64,000 nt of DNA from Scilla litardierei. Its lineage: Eukaryota; Streptophyta; Magnoliopsida; Asparagales; Asparagaceae. Positions 32,860 to 45,283 of the stretch are shown piece by piece. Position 1 is the stretch's first letter. The number at the start of each line of letters is the position of its first letter. The DNA lies in NCBI GenBank assembly GCA_030789695.1, contig CM061140.1:172880319-172944318 (forward strand), written 5' to 3'. Under the pieces are notes generated by a model. It was not told where the DNA came from. It ran no database searches and worked only from the letters and a program-made list of their open reading frames with translations. Position numbers and translations under genes: made by a program.

Positions 32860-34280
32860 TAAACATGGCAATAGCAAACATAGTGTCAGATCTTGTGAAT
32901 GGCAGACAACATTAGAATGGGTTGAATTGTGTTGTGTATAAAATAAAACATTTTGTGTAAAGTTAAACCATTCTAACAATGTTGCATAAGTCTCCAATAA
33001 GTGTTACATATCTTGGTACTTAATCAACACTAATATAAATCTTGTAATAGAATAAATATAATGAGCACATCTGAAATTAGATCATAAGCAGTAAATAAAG
33101 AACATCGAAAGAGAGAGAGTCACAACACAGACACCGGAAATTTTATCCGGGTTCCCCACAACCTGGGTACGACCATTCCCCGACCTCCCTCGGGCTTTAA
33201 TCCAACATTGCAAAACCTGCAATACACGTAACTATCTCCACTTGCTAGGATTTCCTAACCACCTAGTTACAACACAACTAGGAATTTCAAACTAATACAA
33301 AATTCCTTTCTCTAGGGAATACAACATTTTACCAATGTCTTTTAGTAAGGCTTACAAATATTTTGTCGATTATCGTTGCACCTTTTGATCCTATATCCAG
33401 AATAATGTAGCTTTGTGTTTTGAGTGGCTATAAAGAAAATCAAGGCCTTTGTTGAAAAATGTAAGTGCAACATAAATAGATCAAACAAAACTTGAATTAA
33501 ATCTTGAAAATATAAGCTTTGTGAACATAGATTAAAACAAGCTTTGGCCACAAAATATCAGAGAAAAAGATTGAAAATATTAGCACAAATGGCCAAAAAT
33601 GAGAGCTTTTGAAAATGAGAGAGCTTTAAAATTACTTGAAAATATAAGAAATAGCTTTTGAATTGATATCTAACAGTTCTGAACTCTATGATATTTAGAG
33701 AGGGGAAAGACAATTCAAATCGAGTCCAAAAATTCATTCTCAAATGGCTAGAAACGGCTATATTCCATAGATTGCATTGTCCACTAAAACTGGCCGTTTG
33801 ACCCATACAGTCGGTTATCTCGGGGAGATAGTTGGCAATATTTTTTGCAGATAGTCGATTATCATAAAGACATAGTGGACTACTACAATCCATAAAGTTC
33901 TAGTTCAAAATCTGCATACAGATAGTCGTCTATCATGGTGTGGATAGTCGGCTATCATGGTGTGGATAGTCGGCTATCATAATGTGGATAGTCGGCTATT
34001 CCGTGATAAATGAGTTTTTCTCTATAAAATCACTTGGAGTTCTTGAGTCTTATTTGCTTGTCTTGGGCCATCGAGTCTTCATTTTGATCTTCAATTGATT
34101 CTTCATTTGCTATGTGTCTTGACTTTAGAATGGATCCATAATCACGGCTCCCATATATTTGTTTTTGAGCTACGCCACATCTTTGTCCATCATGGCTATA
34201 TCTCATTTTTTTAATATCATACACACAATTGAATTTAATCATTAGTACCTATATCATTTGTTAACCTCATCAAAACTCCA
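32860..34280 (-). repeat. LTR-like fragment with U3 tandem motif
   Basis: Non-coding. ATTTTATCCGGGTTCCCC at 33139-33156 resembles the box in the fragments at 27600 and 55290. The opposite end carries the 22-bp tandem GTCGGCTATC repeat. The arrangement matches a minus-strand copia-type LTR, but no ends or duplications can be fixed. Confidence 0.4.
33920..34002. repeat. 22-bp tandem repeat, about 3.7 copies
   Basis: GATAGTCGGCTATCATGGTGTG-type units start at 33921, 33943, 33965 and 33987. Each contains the dyad GATAGTCG.CTATC. Confidence 0.93.
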
Positions 34281-34289
34281 CGGGGTCAG

Positions 34290-34690
34290 GTCACAAATAT
34301 CCTAACACATAGTAGACAATATAGTAGCTAACATGGCGACTAATAGACAACATGGTAGCCAACATGGCGAACATTTTAGACAATATAGACAACATAGCAA
34401 TAAACAACTTAGTCCAACATCCTAAACATGGTGACTAATAGCATGAGGATTAATAGACAACGTAGTAGGCAACATGGTAGCCAACATGGTGATTAATAGC
34501 CAACATGGTAGCCAACATGGTGAACATAGTGGACAACACAGATAACATAGTAGTAGACCACACAGTCTAACATCCTAAACATGGTGATTAATAGCATGAC
34601 GATTAATAACCAACATGGTAGACAACATGATAGCCAACATGGTGATTAATAGACAATATAATGATTAATAGCCATTTACTTCTAATAGCA
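34290..34690. repeat. Degenerate minisatellite (AACATGGTAGCCAACATGGTGA-like)
   Basis: Irregular repetition of AACATGG, TAGACAACAT, TAGCCAACATGG and GATTAATAG across ~400 bp. No gene; similar words occur at about 32860. Confidence 0.85.
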
Positions 34691-35080
34691 TTTAGTTCAT
34701 ATTAGACAACCATGTATAAAACAATTTTAAAGATAATATCCATACTCCCAAGTTGTGAAATTCTGACCTTGTGCAATAATGAAGGGAGTGAGCTCCGTTG
34801 TTTATTCATTTTCCTCCATCTTCTAGCTAGGTGTTGCACTAAATGAGAGGGAGGAATGGATGGTGGTGTGTTCGGCCATGAGAGATGAATAGAGGGGAGA
34901 GGGCTGTCAAAATGAGAAGGAATAGAGGTGGAGCTTGGAGAGGGAGAGAGTTAGCTTTCCTTTTTCGTATTTTCTTTCCTTTTTCTTATTTTCTTTTTTC
35001 ATTTATACTGTTAGGCATTGGTGTTTCATACCAATATTATTCCGATGATGATCACAGCATTATGTATTGCTAATGTCTCA
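34691..35080. other. No recognisable gene
   Basis: The only open frame (34885-35073, plus) is short, Arg-rich and without similarity. Confidence 0.5.
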
Positions 35081-35089
35081 TGTTTTAGT

Positions 35090-36780
35090 CTCCTGTTTAT
35101 CAAATGAAGAATAGCATGATTTGGAGACTAATAGCTTGGTGCAATGATGGACATAAGGGGAGCAATGCCAAAGCTTGGACTCAAGGGGTGCCAAAGATTG
35201 GAGATGATAGGGAGCATCAAGGTTGAAGCCATAGACTCTATGGAAAGCAATGTAATCCATGTATTATTTCATTTATTGATTTTCTCTCTTTGAGTCTGTG
35301 ATTATATGTAATGACTTGATAGATGGACTAACTCATATATGCATATACATTGTCCATCATTAGCGAGCCTTAGGATTATCATAGAAACCATCCCAATAGG
35401 GTCACCTTGCCTTAAACTCTTACTGGAGTTTTTGGCTCTTCAACAGGCGACTTATGAAAGTCTTAAAGGCGACTGGGTGATTCCAGTCGCTTGTCGAGCC
35501 TTCTATAGGCGACTATTGTGCTCCAGCTCAAGTCAACTTTTATTGACTCTATCTTGAGCTATTGGAGACAGACGACTAACGTTCGTTTTATAGTCGCCTG
35601 TGTTCCATCAGACACCTGTGAATTGTTCTAAAGTCATCTGTATGCCAAAGTGCGTAACTTGCATTTTGTGCATCTATCAACCTTGTGTGAAAGCCGACTG
35701 ATTCAGAGCTTACAGTCGCCTGTATTTCCACAGGCACATGTACTTTGGTCATCAGTCGTCTATATACACAAAGTGTGTAAGTTGCATTTCTCGGCTTCAT
35801 TTCCATCCCCTGCATGAGGCAACTGACGAAGGATATTCAGGCGCCTGCCTATTTTAATGGCGACTGTGTAGTCTTCTACAGTCGTCTGTCATGTCTCAGA
35901 TCATTGTCGTTGGGAAGTTTATAGTGGTTGATCAGTCGACTGTCCGATGTTCATTAATGTGTCGCTGCCGTAAAACGCCAGAATCTAGTCGTCCCAGATT
36001 TTCTCCTTTGGCATTTTTTCTTGGGTTTGATGGTCCCTTTGTGCTTCCCATATATAGGAGAGGGCTGAGTTCGTTAAAACTTCTTTGAACTATTGAAGAT
36101 CATTTGAGAATCATTAAGTCACTCTCATACTCTCTTATTTCCATCTCATGAACATTTCTCTCTTCATGCTTTGAAGCTTAGCTCAAGGGAAATCATCCAA
36201 ATGCAATCAAACTATCTCAAGCACTTAGTCATCCTCTTCAATGCCTTCATCTTCATATGAGTAAGTTCATCTCAAGGCATATGTATGAGTCCTTTGTTTC
36301 ATTTGGTTTTTTTTGAAACTCTAAATCTTTTTGTGGAAATTAGATACTCTCTTTGTGGGAGTTGGTTACTCTCTTTGTGGGAGTTACTCTCTTTGTGTGA
36401 GTTTGGTGTCCTAATGTAGGACTAACCCTAATTTTCTGTGTGAGAGTTAGTAATTCTCTGTTTGGAAATTTGACCCTTGTGTAAGGTTGGTTGGGTTCTT
36501 GTGCAGGACAAAATCCTCTGTGTGATGTATCTCTGTGTGAGATTCTATTCACTACCTTGTGTAGGATTATAGTGGATATTGGTGTGGCTGGACGTACCCA
36601 GGTTTGGACAACCATGCTAAAGTCTTGTGTTTGCGTTTGGATTGAATATGTTGATTATTCCTCTTGCACTTATTATTCCACCTTTACAAGTTAAATTTTA
36701 ATTTCACAATTTATTGTCATTACTCTATTCACCCCTATAGCGTTTGTTGTTAGAATTGCAATGGTAAGACGGTCCTTACA
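35090..36780 (+). repeat. Degraded LTR-type sequence with promoter and U3 motif array
   Basis: The part 35440-35930 carries about ten copies of an AGTCGCCTG / CAGGCGACT motif, sometimes as facing pairs. A TATA-like CATATATAGGAG follows at 36048-36059, then a probable transcript leader. CTATTCACCCCTATAG near 36724 resembles the sequence often found beside SIRE-type copia LTRs. No coding part, primer site or target duplication remains. Confidence 0.4.
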
Positions 36781-37049
36781 TATACTTCCTCTTAAGACGA
36801 GGATTAAGAAGAGGATGACAAGTAGAGGGGTGATTCATGCTTAAAATAAATTAATGGATGGTCATGTGTCATCATATGAAAATTAGTTTTATTTTATTTT
36901 TAAAATGTATGAAAATATGTAAAAACAGATTTATGTTTATTTAAAATGAATAACAATATTGTTTTATTTAAAATATATAAAAATATGGTTTATTTTTAAT
37001 CACAAAAATCATGAAAAAGTCCAAAAATCCAGAAAAATGCGTGTAAGCT

Positions 37050-37185
37050 ATACGACTTCAATACGACCAAAAATACATAGTATAATACATTGTACATAAA
37101 AACAGGGGGTTATAGTGTGCTCCGCACCATGGGATGATGATGGGGTTTGATTGAGCACACACACTTTTACACGTGTATTTTCTAG
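37050..37185 (+). mobile_element. 3' end of a Helitron-like unit (array unit 0)
   Basis: CACCATGGGATGATGATGG, then a weak hairpin and GTGTATTTTCTAG ending at 37185. This matches the ends at 37461 and 37910. Its 5' end cannot be placed. Confidence 0.6.
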
Positions 37186-37461
37186 TCCTTTATACAAATG
37201 AGGGCTGAATCTTCCACATAAGACAAACATGGTTGATAGAGTGGTGGCCATAGTTTGGCCGCCACATCATGTGGGTCCCATCCCACCTTCTCAAACAGCC
37301 TCATGCACCCAATGCCACACCAACACGTACACCCACACGTCTTACAAAATCACTTTCACCCAATGCTACACCCACAGAAATACTCACATCTGGGTAGGGC
37401 CAGCGACATGGGATGGTGAATTTGTTGGAGCCCGTGTACTTTGTGCACGCGTATTTTCTAG
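37186..37461 (+). mobile_element. Helitron-like unit 1 of head-to-tail array
   Basis: 276 bp. Starts TCCTTTATACAAATGAGGG directly after the previous CTAG. Ends with the hairpin CGTGTACTTTGTGCACG, then CGTATTTTCTAG. No coding sequence. Confidence 0.65.
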
Positions 37462-37910
37462 TTTATATTACGATTGAGAGGGAAATCTTGTTGACTGGTG
37501 GCCAAAAATCTGTCTACCGCAGCATGAAGGGATTGATGGCTTGGATGTGTTCTTACAGGGTCCACAGGGGTGTGGGCCTGGCTCTAAGCTTTTCCTTGTG
37601 TGCCTGAAGATATTGTTGGGTGATGGAATGGGTGTGATGGGAGATGATGGGAGAGCGAGGAAGAGACATTTTAATGGGTGTGAGGTGATGAGTTTGATGG
37701 AAGTGATATGATGGTGGAATTGTGGGGGTGTGTGCCCCATTAACTGCAAGCACATAAGTCCACGCCTACACATACATTTGCCCCCTCATATACTCCCGCG
37801 AATCCATTTACGCACCAACATAAATACCCACCTCCAAGTGGGGCCCGTATCATGGGATGGAGAGGGAATTTTGCTGGATCTCGTGCACTTTGTGTATGTG
37901 TATTTTCTAG
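37462..37910 (+). mobile_element. Helitron-like unit 2 of head-to-tail array
   Basis: 449 bp. Starts TTTATATTACGATTGAG (first bases diverged from TC). Ends CATGGGATGGAG..., CGTGCACTTTGTGTATG, TGTATTTTCTAG at 37910. The tail of about 60 bp matches unit 1 and unit 0. Confidence 0.6.
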
Positions 37911-38501
37911 TCTATTATACAAATGTGGGATGATCTTGAAGTGAATTGCCGACTATGACAAAAGTGTGGATAGAAAGACGGTTGAGATTGAATTTTGAAA
38001 ACAAATGGATATGATGAGAATTCGTGAAAATTTTGGAGAAAATCCAAAAATTGTAGGAGAAACTAAATCTGAAGAAAATAATTTTTGGCACGCAAAAATT
38101 TTAGATTTTGGAGAAACTAAATCGGGAAAGAACTAAATTTTAAAAGAACTAAGATTTTTAAATTTTTGAGGAACTAAATTCTCTCGGGGAACTAAATTAT
38201 AATTTAAAATTTTTACGGTACTAAGTTGGTAGAGGTCTAAATTTTTAGATGAATTAAAATTATAAATGTTCGTCTGATCTAAATCTTGAGTGAACTAAAT
38301 GTAGATGGAACTAAAATTTTTGAGGAGCTAAATACACGCATGTGAATTTTGGTTTGAATGTGGTCAAACAATTTTTTGTTGTAGAGAAACCTCTAAATAA
38401 TGCTACAATTTTTTTGTGCAGGTACAGATTTTGGGTGTGTTGAAATTTTTCAATGAAATACTTTGAATGCTCCGTAACTTATGATCACCGGTTATGACTA
38501 G
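37911..38501 (+). mobile_element. Helitron-like unit 3 of head-to-tail array
   Basis: 591 bp. Starts TCTATTATACAAATGTGGG and ends CCGGTTATGACTAG at 38501, an ending like that of the Helitron at 27330 rather than units 0-2. The middle is packed with GAACTAAATTTT-like words (about 38055-38335). Confidence 0.6.
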
Positions 38502-38905
38502 TCTAATTTACAATTGAGGGATGTTTTTGAATGGGGTTGTTGACTAGAACAAAAGGGTGGGTGAACGTACGGTTGAGATTGAATCTTGAAAAACAATGAA
38601 TAGAATGAGAGTTTGTGAAAATTTTGGAGAGAAACCACTACCATTTAGGGAGATTAGGGGGAATCCTAAAATTTTGGAGGAAACTAAATTTATAAGGAAC
38701 TAAATTTTGAGGAAACAAAAATTTTACATTTTAGAGCGAACTAAATTTGTATGAAACTAAATTTTGGGGAACTAAATTTTAATTTAAAAATTTGAGAGTA
38801 CATAATCTATAGAGAAAAAAACTTTTTATTTTTATGGGAAACTAAATCTGGAGAGAACTAAACTTTGATTTTTTTCCATTGGAGACTCTAATTGTTTAAC
38901 TCATA
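38502..38905 (+). mobile_element. Helitron-like unit 4 (5' part only)
   Basis: Starts TCTAATTTACAATTGAGGG right after CTAG. It follows unit 3 for its first ~150 bp (for example ACGGTTGAGATTGAAT and GTGAAAATTTTGGAGA) and again carries GAACTAAATTT repeats. It is cut by the solo LTR at 38911; no CTAG end is found beyond it. Confidence 0.55.
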
Positions 38906-39849
38906 GTTCTTGTTTACGGGTGTTTTCTTACCACAGGTTGATAGTCTGGAGGTCTGGATGTCACCACTGTCACGTGAGATGGAGATGACCTTTGTGGTCG
39001 ATCGGAGACGCGTTCACTTGATCAGGACGACGCGGATCCGTGCTTTGGTACATCGAGGGGTAGCCTCGACGGGACGACAACCTCCAGGATCGGTCGGATG
39101 AACATGCTCTGGCCCAAGGGCGTTCGGATCCGAGGGATGGTTTGCTGAAGGGAAACTTCGGCGGTAGCGACAACTCATGCGATATGTAAGACGAAGAATT
39201 CGTCAAGGGGGTCGGACCTTGGTTCCGACCAATTTTCCTCCGATGCCAAAGTCAGACCTGGTCTGAAGGATGCTGGACGGGATAGAGCTTGTTCACGAAG
39301 AGACTGAGCACCGATCCTCAAGCCGAGCTATGGAGGAGAAATATGTAAGGTAGAAGAATGTGTGAGAGTTTGTATGTGATACATCCGTTGTAGATCTCGG
39401 AGATCAGCCCCTCTGGGATGACGCATCTCCTTCCCTCATATAAGCCAGTCATCCCTTAGTTGTAATGGCCCATGATGAGACCTTATGGTCATCATTCATG
39501 GGGACGTGCAAATGGGGAATGTTGACCTCCACTAATGACGCCCGTTTGATGAGGGGATGAATGCCATGAAGGTGGCAATGATTGGCGAGTTATTGCCATA
39601 AAGTCAGGCCATGATTGGCGAGTTATGGCCATGAATGTGGTTGCCATATTTGGTGAGTGCTCCCTCAATTTGGGGAGCGATTTCCTCCACTACGGATAAT
39701 GGGCGGTCTTTTAGGCCTTCATCTTGGATGGAGAAGCGCGACCCGCCCGTGATATCCTTGGGCCGGAGCCCAAGGCCGTAGTGGGCTGGTTGACTGGTCG
39801 TGGTTGACTTGGCTCCTCCGGGCCCGGTCAAAATGGTCGTATCGGTTCT
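38906..39849 (-). mobile_element. Solo LTR of the 40702-46232 element family
   Basis: The LTR is 38911-39844, with target duplication GTTCT at 38906-38910 and 39845-39849. It is homologous over its length to the LTRs at 40702 and 45303. One terminal base has changed (TATCG instead of TATCA). No internal sequence follows, so this is the product of LTR-LTR recombination. The orientation is minus by comparison with the element whose primer site is known. Confidence 0.92.
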
Positions 39850-40042
39850 AATTTTTTCTTTTCATTTTCAAGTTTTATCAGCATCATCTGCTGCACTTTT
39901 TCCCTATTAACCTTGTGTTTCACATTTATTTCCTTATATTAGAAATAATTTCATCCTCACAGTTAAGCTCCGTTGATTGCCTGATTTTCATCTTTTCATT
40001 CTTTCTTCTAATATGGTAATTTGTCGAAATGTTAGTAGGAGA

Positions 40043-40636
40043 CTAGTCATCACACACGGTTAGAAAATCTTCATTCCGAGTGTTAACATCCATTGTGTTC
40101 TCCGAGTTCACATCTGATATAGAGAACCCATCCCTTGAACATGCTTTTGGTTCTGCCCACTTCTCGGCATCTTTGATGATCAACCAAACATGATTAAGCT
40201 GAAATCCTTTTTTCCCTACACATTTTTCCATACATAGCTGTATCGTTCGTAAACTAACAAAAATAATTTTAAACAAAATAAGGATCAAAGTATTAGAAGG
40301 TGTTAAAATGAAAATAAAAAATGAACTGTAAATTTGAAATTATATACTTACCATATACTATTCAGAAGAGCCGCTTGGATTCAATCACTTGATTTGTCAA
40401 ATACAACCTTAGAGTTTGTTTATATCATTCTTAATATATTCCATATGTCTTTAGAAAGATCTACATATTCTTTTTTCATCACATATCTTTTCATTGAATA
40501 ATGTTGTGATTCTTTGCCACAACTTATCTTTCTTTTGATTTGTACCCAAGTCTGGATCCTGTTAGATATGAAGTAATGCCTCGCATAAAACTTGATTCTC
40601 TTGTTGGCTTAAGGCCTCCCCTCTAATAGCAGCCAT
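40043..40636 (-). pseudogene. Harbinger/PIF ORF1-like (NAM-associated, Myb-like) remnant
   Basis: On the minus strand an ATG at 40636 opens MAAIRGEALSQQENQVLCEA, followed by a stop and then DPDLGTNQKKDKLWQRITTL. This is the pattern of the Myb/trihelix-like ORF1 that accompanies PIF/Harbinger transposases. A second segment (to 40043) reads GKKGFQLNHVWLIIKDAEKW, the matching downstream motif, across a probable intron or gap. Several stops make it a pseudogene. The direction is opposite to the transposase at 46989, and the two are probably halves of one element. Confidence 0.6.
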
Positions 40637-40701
40637 TGGATATGAAAAATGTACTTAGTAATGTGAGAAGAGTATTAACCAGAACTTTGTAAGAACGCTA
40701 T

Positions 40702-41637
40702 TGTTTACGGGTGTTTTCTCATCACAGGTTGATAGTCTAAAGGTCTGGATGTTGCCGTTGTCATGTGAGACGGAGATGACCTTTGTGGTCGATCGATGGT
40801 GCGTTCACTTGATCAGGAAGGCACGGATCCATGCTTTGGTGCACCGAGGAGTAGCCTCGGCAGGATGATAACCACCGAGATCAGTCGAACGAACGTGCTC
40901 TGGCCCGAGGGCGTTCAGATCCGAGCGATGGGTTGCCGAAGGAAAGCTTCGGCGGTGGCGACGAATCCTTCGATCTGCAAGACGAAGAACTCGTCAGGGG
41001 GGTCAGACATTGGTTCCGACCAATTCCTCTCCGATGCCAAAGTGAGATTTGGTCTGAAGGATGTTGGACGGGATCGAGCTTGGTTCACAGAGAGACCGCG
41101 CACCGATCCTCGAGCTGAGCTATGGAGAAGAAATATGTAAGGTGGAAGAAGGCGTGAGAGTTTGTATGTGATACCTCCGTTGTAGATCTCGAAGATCAGC
41201 CCCCTTGGGATGACGCATCTCCTTCCCTCATATAGGCTAGTCATCCCTCAGTTGTAATGGCCCAGGACGAGACCTTATGGCCGTCATTCATGGGGAGGTG
41301 CAAATGGGGAATGATGACCTCCACTAATGACTCCCGTTTGATGAGGGGATGAATGCCATGAAGGTGGTCACGATTAGCAAGTTATTGCCATGCAGTCGGG
41401 CCATGATTGGTGAGTTATGGCCATGAATGTGGCTGCCATATTTGGCGAGTGCTCCCTCAATTTGGGGAGCGATTTCCTTCAATGCGGATAGTGGCCAGTC
41501 TTTTGGGCCTTCGTCTTTAATGGAGAAGCGCAAACCTGCCCGTGAGATCCTTGGGTTGGAGCCCAAGGCCGTAGTGGGCTGGTAGACTGGTCGTGGTTGA
41601 CTTGGCTCCTCCGGGCCCGGTCAAAATGGTCGTATCA
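40702..41637 (-). repeat. 3' LTR of the LARD element (minus orientation)
   Basis: On the plus strand it starts TGTTTACGGGTGTTTTC and ends GGTCGTATCA. The adjacent AGTGCCCCTATC is, on the minus strand, a purine-rich GATAGGGGCACT, the likely polypurine tract. Confidence 0.88.
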
Positions 41638-41859
41638 AGTGCCCCTATCTTCCGAGCTTTACCGTTGCTGAGGTTGAGGTCGGGAGATGTAGTATAAGGG
41701 GGAGAAGTGGCTCCTTTTATAAAATTGGTCTGACTTGCAGAGTCGGCTAGTGACAATAATCTGTCGGTCCAAGATTCGTTCGGTGGCGAGGGGAGTTGTC
41801 CCTCGACTTACAGCCGACGAAGGAGTGGGTCGGCCAGCTGTAGGAGTTACCCCAGCCTA

Positions 41860-42480
41860 ACGAACGATCTTGTTCGTTCGGTGGCGAGGGGAGTTGCTCT
41901 CTGACTTACGACCGACGAAGGAGTGGGTCGACCAGCTGGGGGAGTTGTCCACAGCCTTACGGTCGTTGTGGTCGGTCTACTGGGGGAGTTTCCCCCAGCC
42001 TTACTACCGACGGGTCGATTGGCCTGCTGGGAGGGTGACCCCCAGCCTTACGGTCAATCGAGTGATCGGCATGCTGGAGGAGTTGCCCCAGCCTTACAGT
42101 CGACGGGTTGGTCTGCTGGGGGAGTTGCCCCCAGCCTTACGAGCGACGAGTCGATTGGCCTGCTAGGAGGGGGACCCACAGTCTTATGGTCAATCGAGTG
42201 ATCAACCTGCTGGGGGAGTTGCCCCAGCCTTACGATCGATGGGTCGGTCCGCTGGGGGAGTTGCCACAGCCTTACGATCGACGAGTTGATTGGCCTGCTG
42301 GGGGGACGACCCCCTGGCTTACGGTCAATCGAGTGATCGGCCTGCTGGGGGAGTTGCCCCAGACTTACGGTCGGTCTGTTTGTTCGGTGGCGAGGGGAGT
42401 GGCCCCTCGACTTATGGCCGACGAAGGAGTGGGTCGGCCAGCCGGGGGACCGGGGGAGTTGCCCCCAGCCCTACGACCGA
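41860..42480. repeat. ~47-bp tandem repeat with hairpin core inside the LARD
   Basis: Repeated GTCGGTCTGCTGGGGGAGTT-, GCCCCCAGCCTTACGG-type units, about thirteen copies. Each contains CTGGGGG...CCCCCAG or a variant. It is the reverse-complement version of the array at 59033-59960. Confidence 0.88.
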
Positions 42481-42540
42481 TCTGAGCTTCAGCTCCAGCC
42501 ATCGTCTAGATTCTAGCTCATTTTCTGGCTCCAGCTCCGG

Positions 42541-42728
42541 ACTGGGTCGGCCTTGGCCTGGACTGGTCGGCCTACTCTGGGACGTCCTCCTCTGGGGTCG
42601 GCTTCGGCCTGGACTGGTCGGCCTCCTTCAGGGTCACCTCGGCCCGGCCTGGTCGGCCTCCTCCGGGGTCGGCCTCGGCCTGTACTGGTCGGCCTCCTCC
42701 CGGGTCGGCCTCCTCCAGGGTCGGCCTT
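42541..42728. repeat. Short tandem repeat (GGCCTGGACTGGTCGGCCT-like)
   Basis: About five irregular copies of TGGTCGGCCTCCTCCGGGGTCGG-related words. The frames they open in several phases are not genes. Confidence 0.8.
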
Positions 42729-45283
42729 GAGGCTTGGATGCTCAGTTCAAAAGCTCAGCACTGAGGCTTGGGTGCTCGGCACGGAGGTCCGGATGCTCGG
42801 CGCGGATGCTCAGCACAGATGATTATATGCTCGCCTCGGAGGTCCGAATGCTCGACACAGATGTTCGATTTATTAGGAGGAGCTCGACAAGGATGAGTTT
42901 AGATGAACTCGAAGGACCTTGGGCACTAGACATGACGGACCGAAGTTCAGCGAACCTCGATGGAGTTCGATCGAACTTGGGTGATGATCGATGGCGGGTC
43001 ACGCTTCAGCTGGTCTGCCAATGATGAGCTCCGGTCAAACGTCCGGCGTCGATGATGTAGTCACCAACATGGCCCTCGAGCTACTGTTGAGACAAACGAC
43101 AAGCATGAACAACGACAAGGGTCCTTGGTAGGTCTCGGTCGGCAGCTCTATCGAGGGGAATCGGTCAAAGCTCCATCGCTAGAGGGACGCTCACTTGGAG
43201 ATCCAATAAAAGGTTGGTCGTATGGAGTAATCCATTGTTGGATGCGATCTGGCCAACTTGCGAAGTACTTCGTAGTCGAGCGAAAATCTGAGGCTCCTCT
43301 GGTCGTTGAGTGTTGCCTGGATTGCGATGTGCCTCCGCGTCTGCAAAATTGTTAGCTTGGGATAGTGGTAGAAAGAGCTCTGTCGAACTTGGCCGAAGCT
43401 CCGTCGAACTTGGTTGATTAACGCCTCAAAGCATCGATCATGATTGGCAGATTCAATCTCGATGCCTTGGAGCCTCGATCTTGTTCGATCGATGTTGGAC
43501 AGGATCTCACGACGGTGACGAGTCATGCCGGAGCAAAGGAGCTCGGAGGAGAGGCTCGATGCTCAGGCGGTCCAGATCAGACTTGTGCACGGCTCGAACA
43601 AGGCTTGAAAAATCTCAGATCAGCGATTCGAAGCTCGGATCGAGCTTGATGAGTCGACAGTCGAGCCATTAGGGATTTAGGTCGAAGCCTCAGTAACAGG
43701 CTTGTTTTTGAACGTCGTTTGAGGCTCGAATCTCTCCTCAGCTTCAAGCTTCCGCAGTTGAGCCTTCCATTCGACCCCCTACGGCGTTGGTGAGTTGAAT
43801 TTGGGCTTCGATGACCCTCAACGATGTTACTCAAGCTCTAATGAGGCAAGGACGAGTCGAATCCAAGTTTTATTTGTATCTGATCGCCTGGGTCAGCTGC
43901 GAGCGATCTTGGGGAAGACATCATGCTCGAGGATAGGAGCTCGGTGATAGGTCGCAACATGGGTTAAGGGCCTACGACCTTGGAGCAGGGCTCGTTGCCG
44001 CGCGGTAGCACGGGTAGATGGGAGAGCTGAGAGGTCTGTCAACAGCAAAGCTTGGTCGACGCTGGAGATAAGGTGGTCGAGCTGGATTCAATCATAATGG
44101 AAGATACTACTCCGAGCTTCGTCGGACGAAATCCAAGCAGTGGAAGATTTCGATCAGATCTCCAGCAAGCTTGATTGAGTGAGGTCGGTCGAGCTCCTTG
44201 TCGGACGAGAGTTGAGGCCTCCGCTGACCCATGAGCTCGGTCAAACTAGGGTCGAAATCTCTGAAGACACCGACTGGAGGCTTGTTGAGATCTTTAATGG
44301 ATGAACATGGAGTGAACAAATGTGTTGAAGACAGAGCTTGAAATTGTAAACGAATTATCATCTTCATTTGTTCCTCTTGGTCGTAGAGCCGTTGTCCACA
44401 AGAAGAGGGTCGGAGGCGATCGTCTTCTTAGAGTTGAGGGTCAGATATGTCATCCTCGACCCGGGGATGGTCGGAGGAGTCCTCTTTCGACCACATGAAG
44501 GTCATCGACAATTGGATCGACAGACTTTGATGTTGTCCTCACCGATCCATCGACGACCTAACATCTTGGCTGCTATGAGTTCTCGAATCTGATGCTGGAG
44601 GCCCCGATTTGGTGTGGTCGAGGCAGGGGTGGCTCGGCCCTTTGGACGAAGCGATGAGCCGTCGCCGTTGACCCAGAGAAGGATCGGAGCACTCGTCGTC
44701 GACCCGGAGGAGGGTCAGAGCAATTGTTGTCGATCCAGAGAAGGGTCAGAGCACTCGTCGTAGACCCAGAGGTCGGTTGGAGGAGGGTCAAAGCTTCTGA
44801 TCTGGAGAATGGGTGGAGGTGCACCGAGCTCCTGAGCTCTGGATCAGATCTAGGTCGAGAACTCCATCCAATGTGGCGGATCTTGGACGAAGCCTCGATG
44901 GCACTTGCGAACAACCCGGAGTTCCTCCTTCAAATATGAGCGATGAAGAAGAACGTGATGGCACGAGAGCGCTCTTGTGGGAAAATTCATTGACAAAATG
45001 GTCAATCTTTCATGCTAATCAAAGTAGCCAAATATTAAATCCAAGACGCAATGGTGCAACGAAATTTGGCACAAGTTATTTGAAATGGATAGCTCATTTT
45101 TAGCTATCGACAGATCAGTCCAAGTCTTAACTCAGTTTTAGGAGTTCGGTGAGGTTGTTGACGACAGAGTCCTGGAGTGGTAGCTCCTCTCCGGTCTTCA
45201 AAAATCATCACTGCTAAATAATAATGGGGGGTGAGTCGACATTATCGGCATTAGGAAGCGATCGGGATGTCGGCTTCGAACGT
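42729..45283. other. LARD interior, no coding domain recognised
   Basis: Many short open frames on both strands, but none shows capsid, protease, RT or integrase motifs. The sequence is rich in GCTCGA/TCGAGC words. Confidence 0.65.

Noticed and set aside
41870..42822. Open frames such as 42108-42485 and 42290-42730 inside the LARD
   Set aside because: Their residues simply follow the 47-bp and 50-bp tandem repeats (repeated LLGELPQPY-type words); no protein family.
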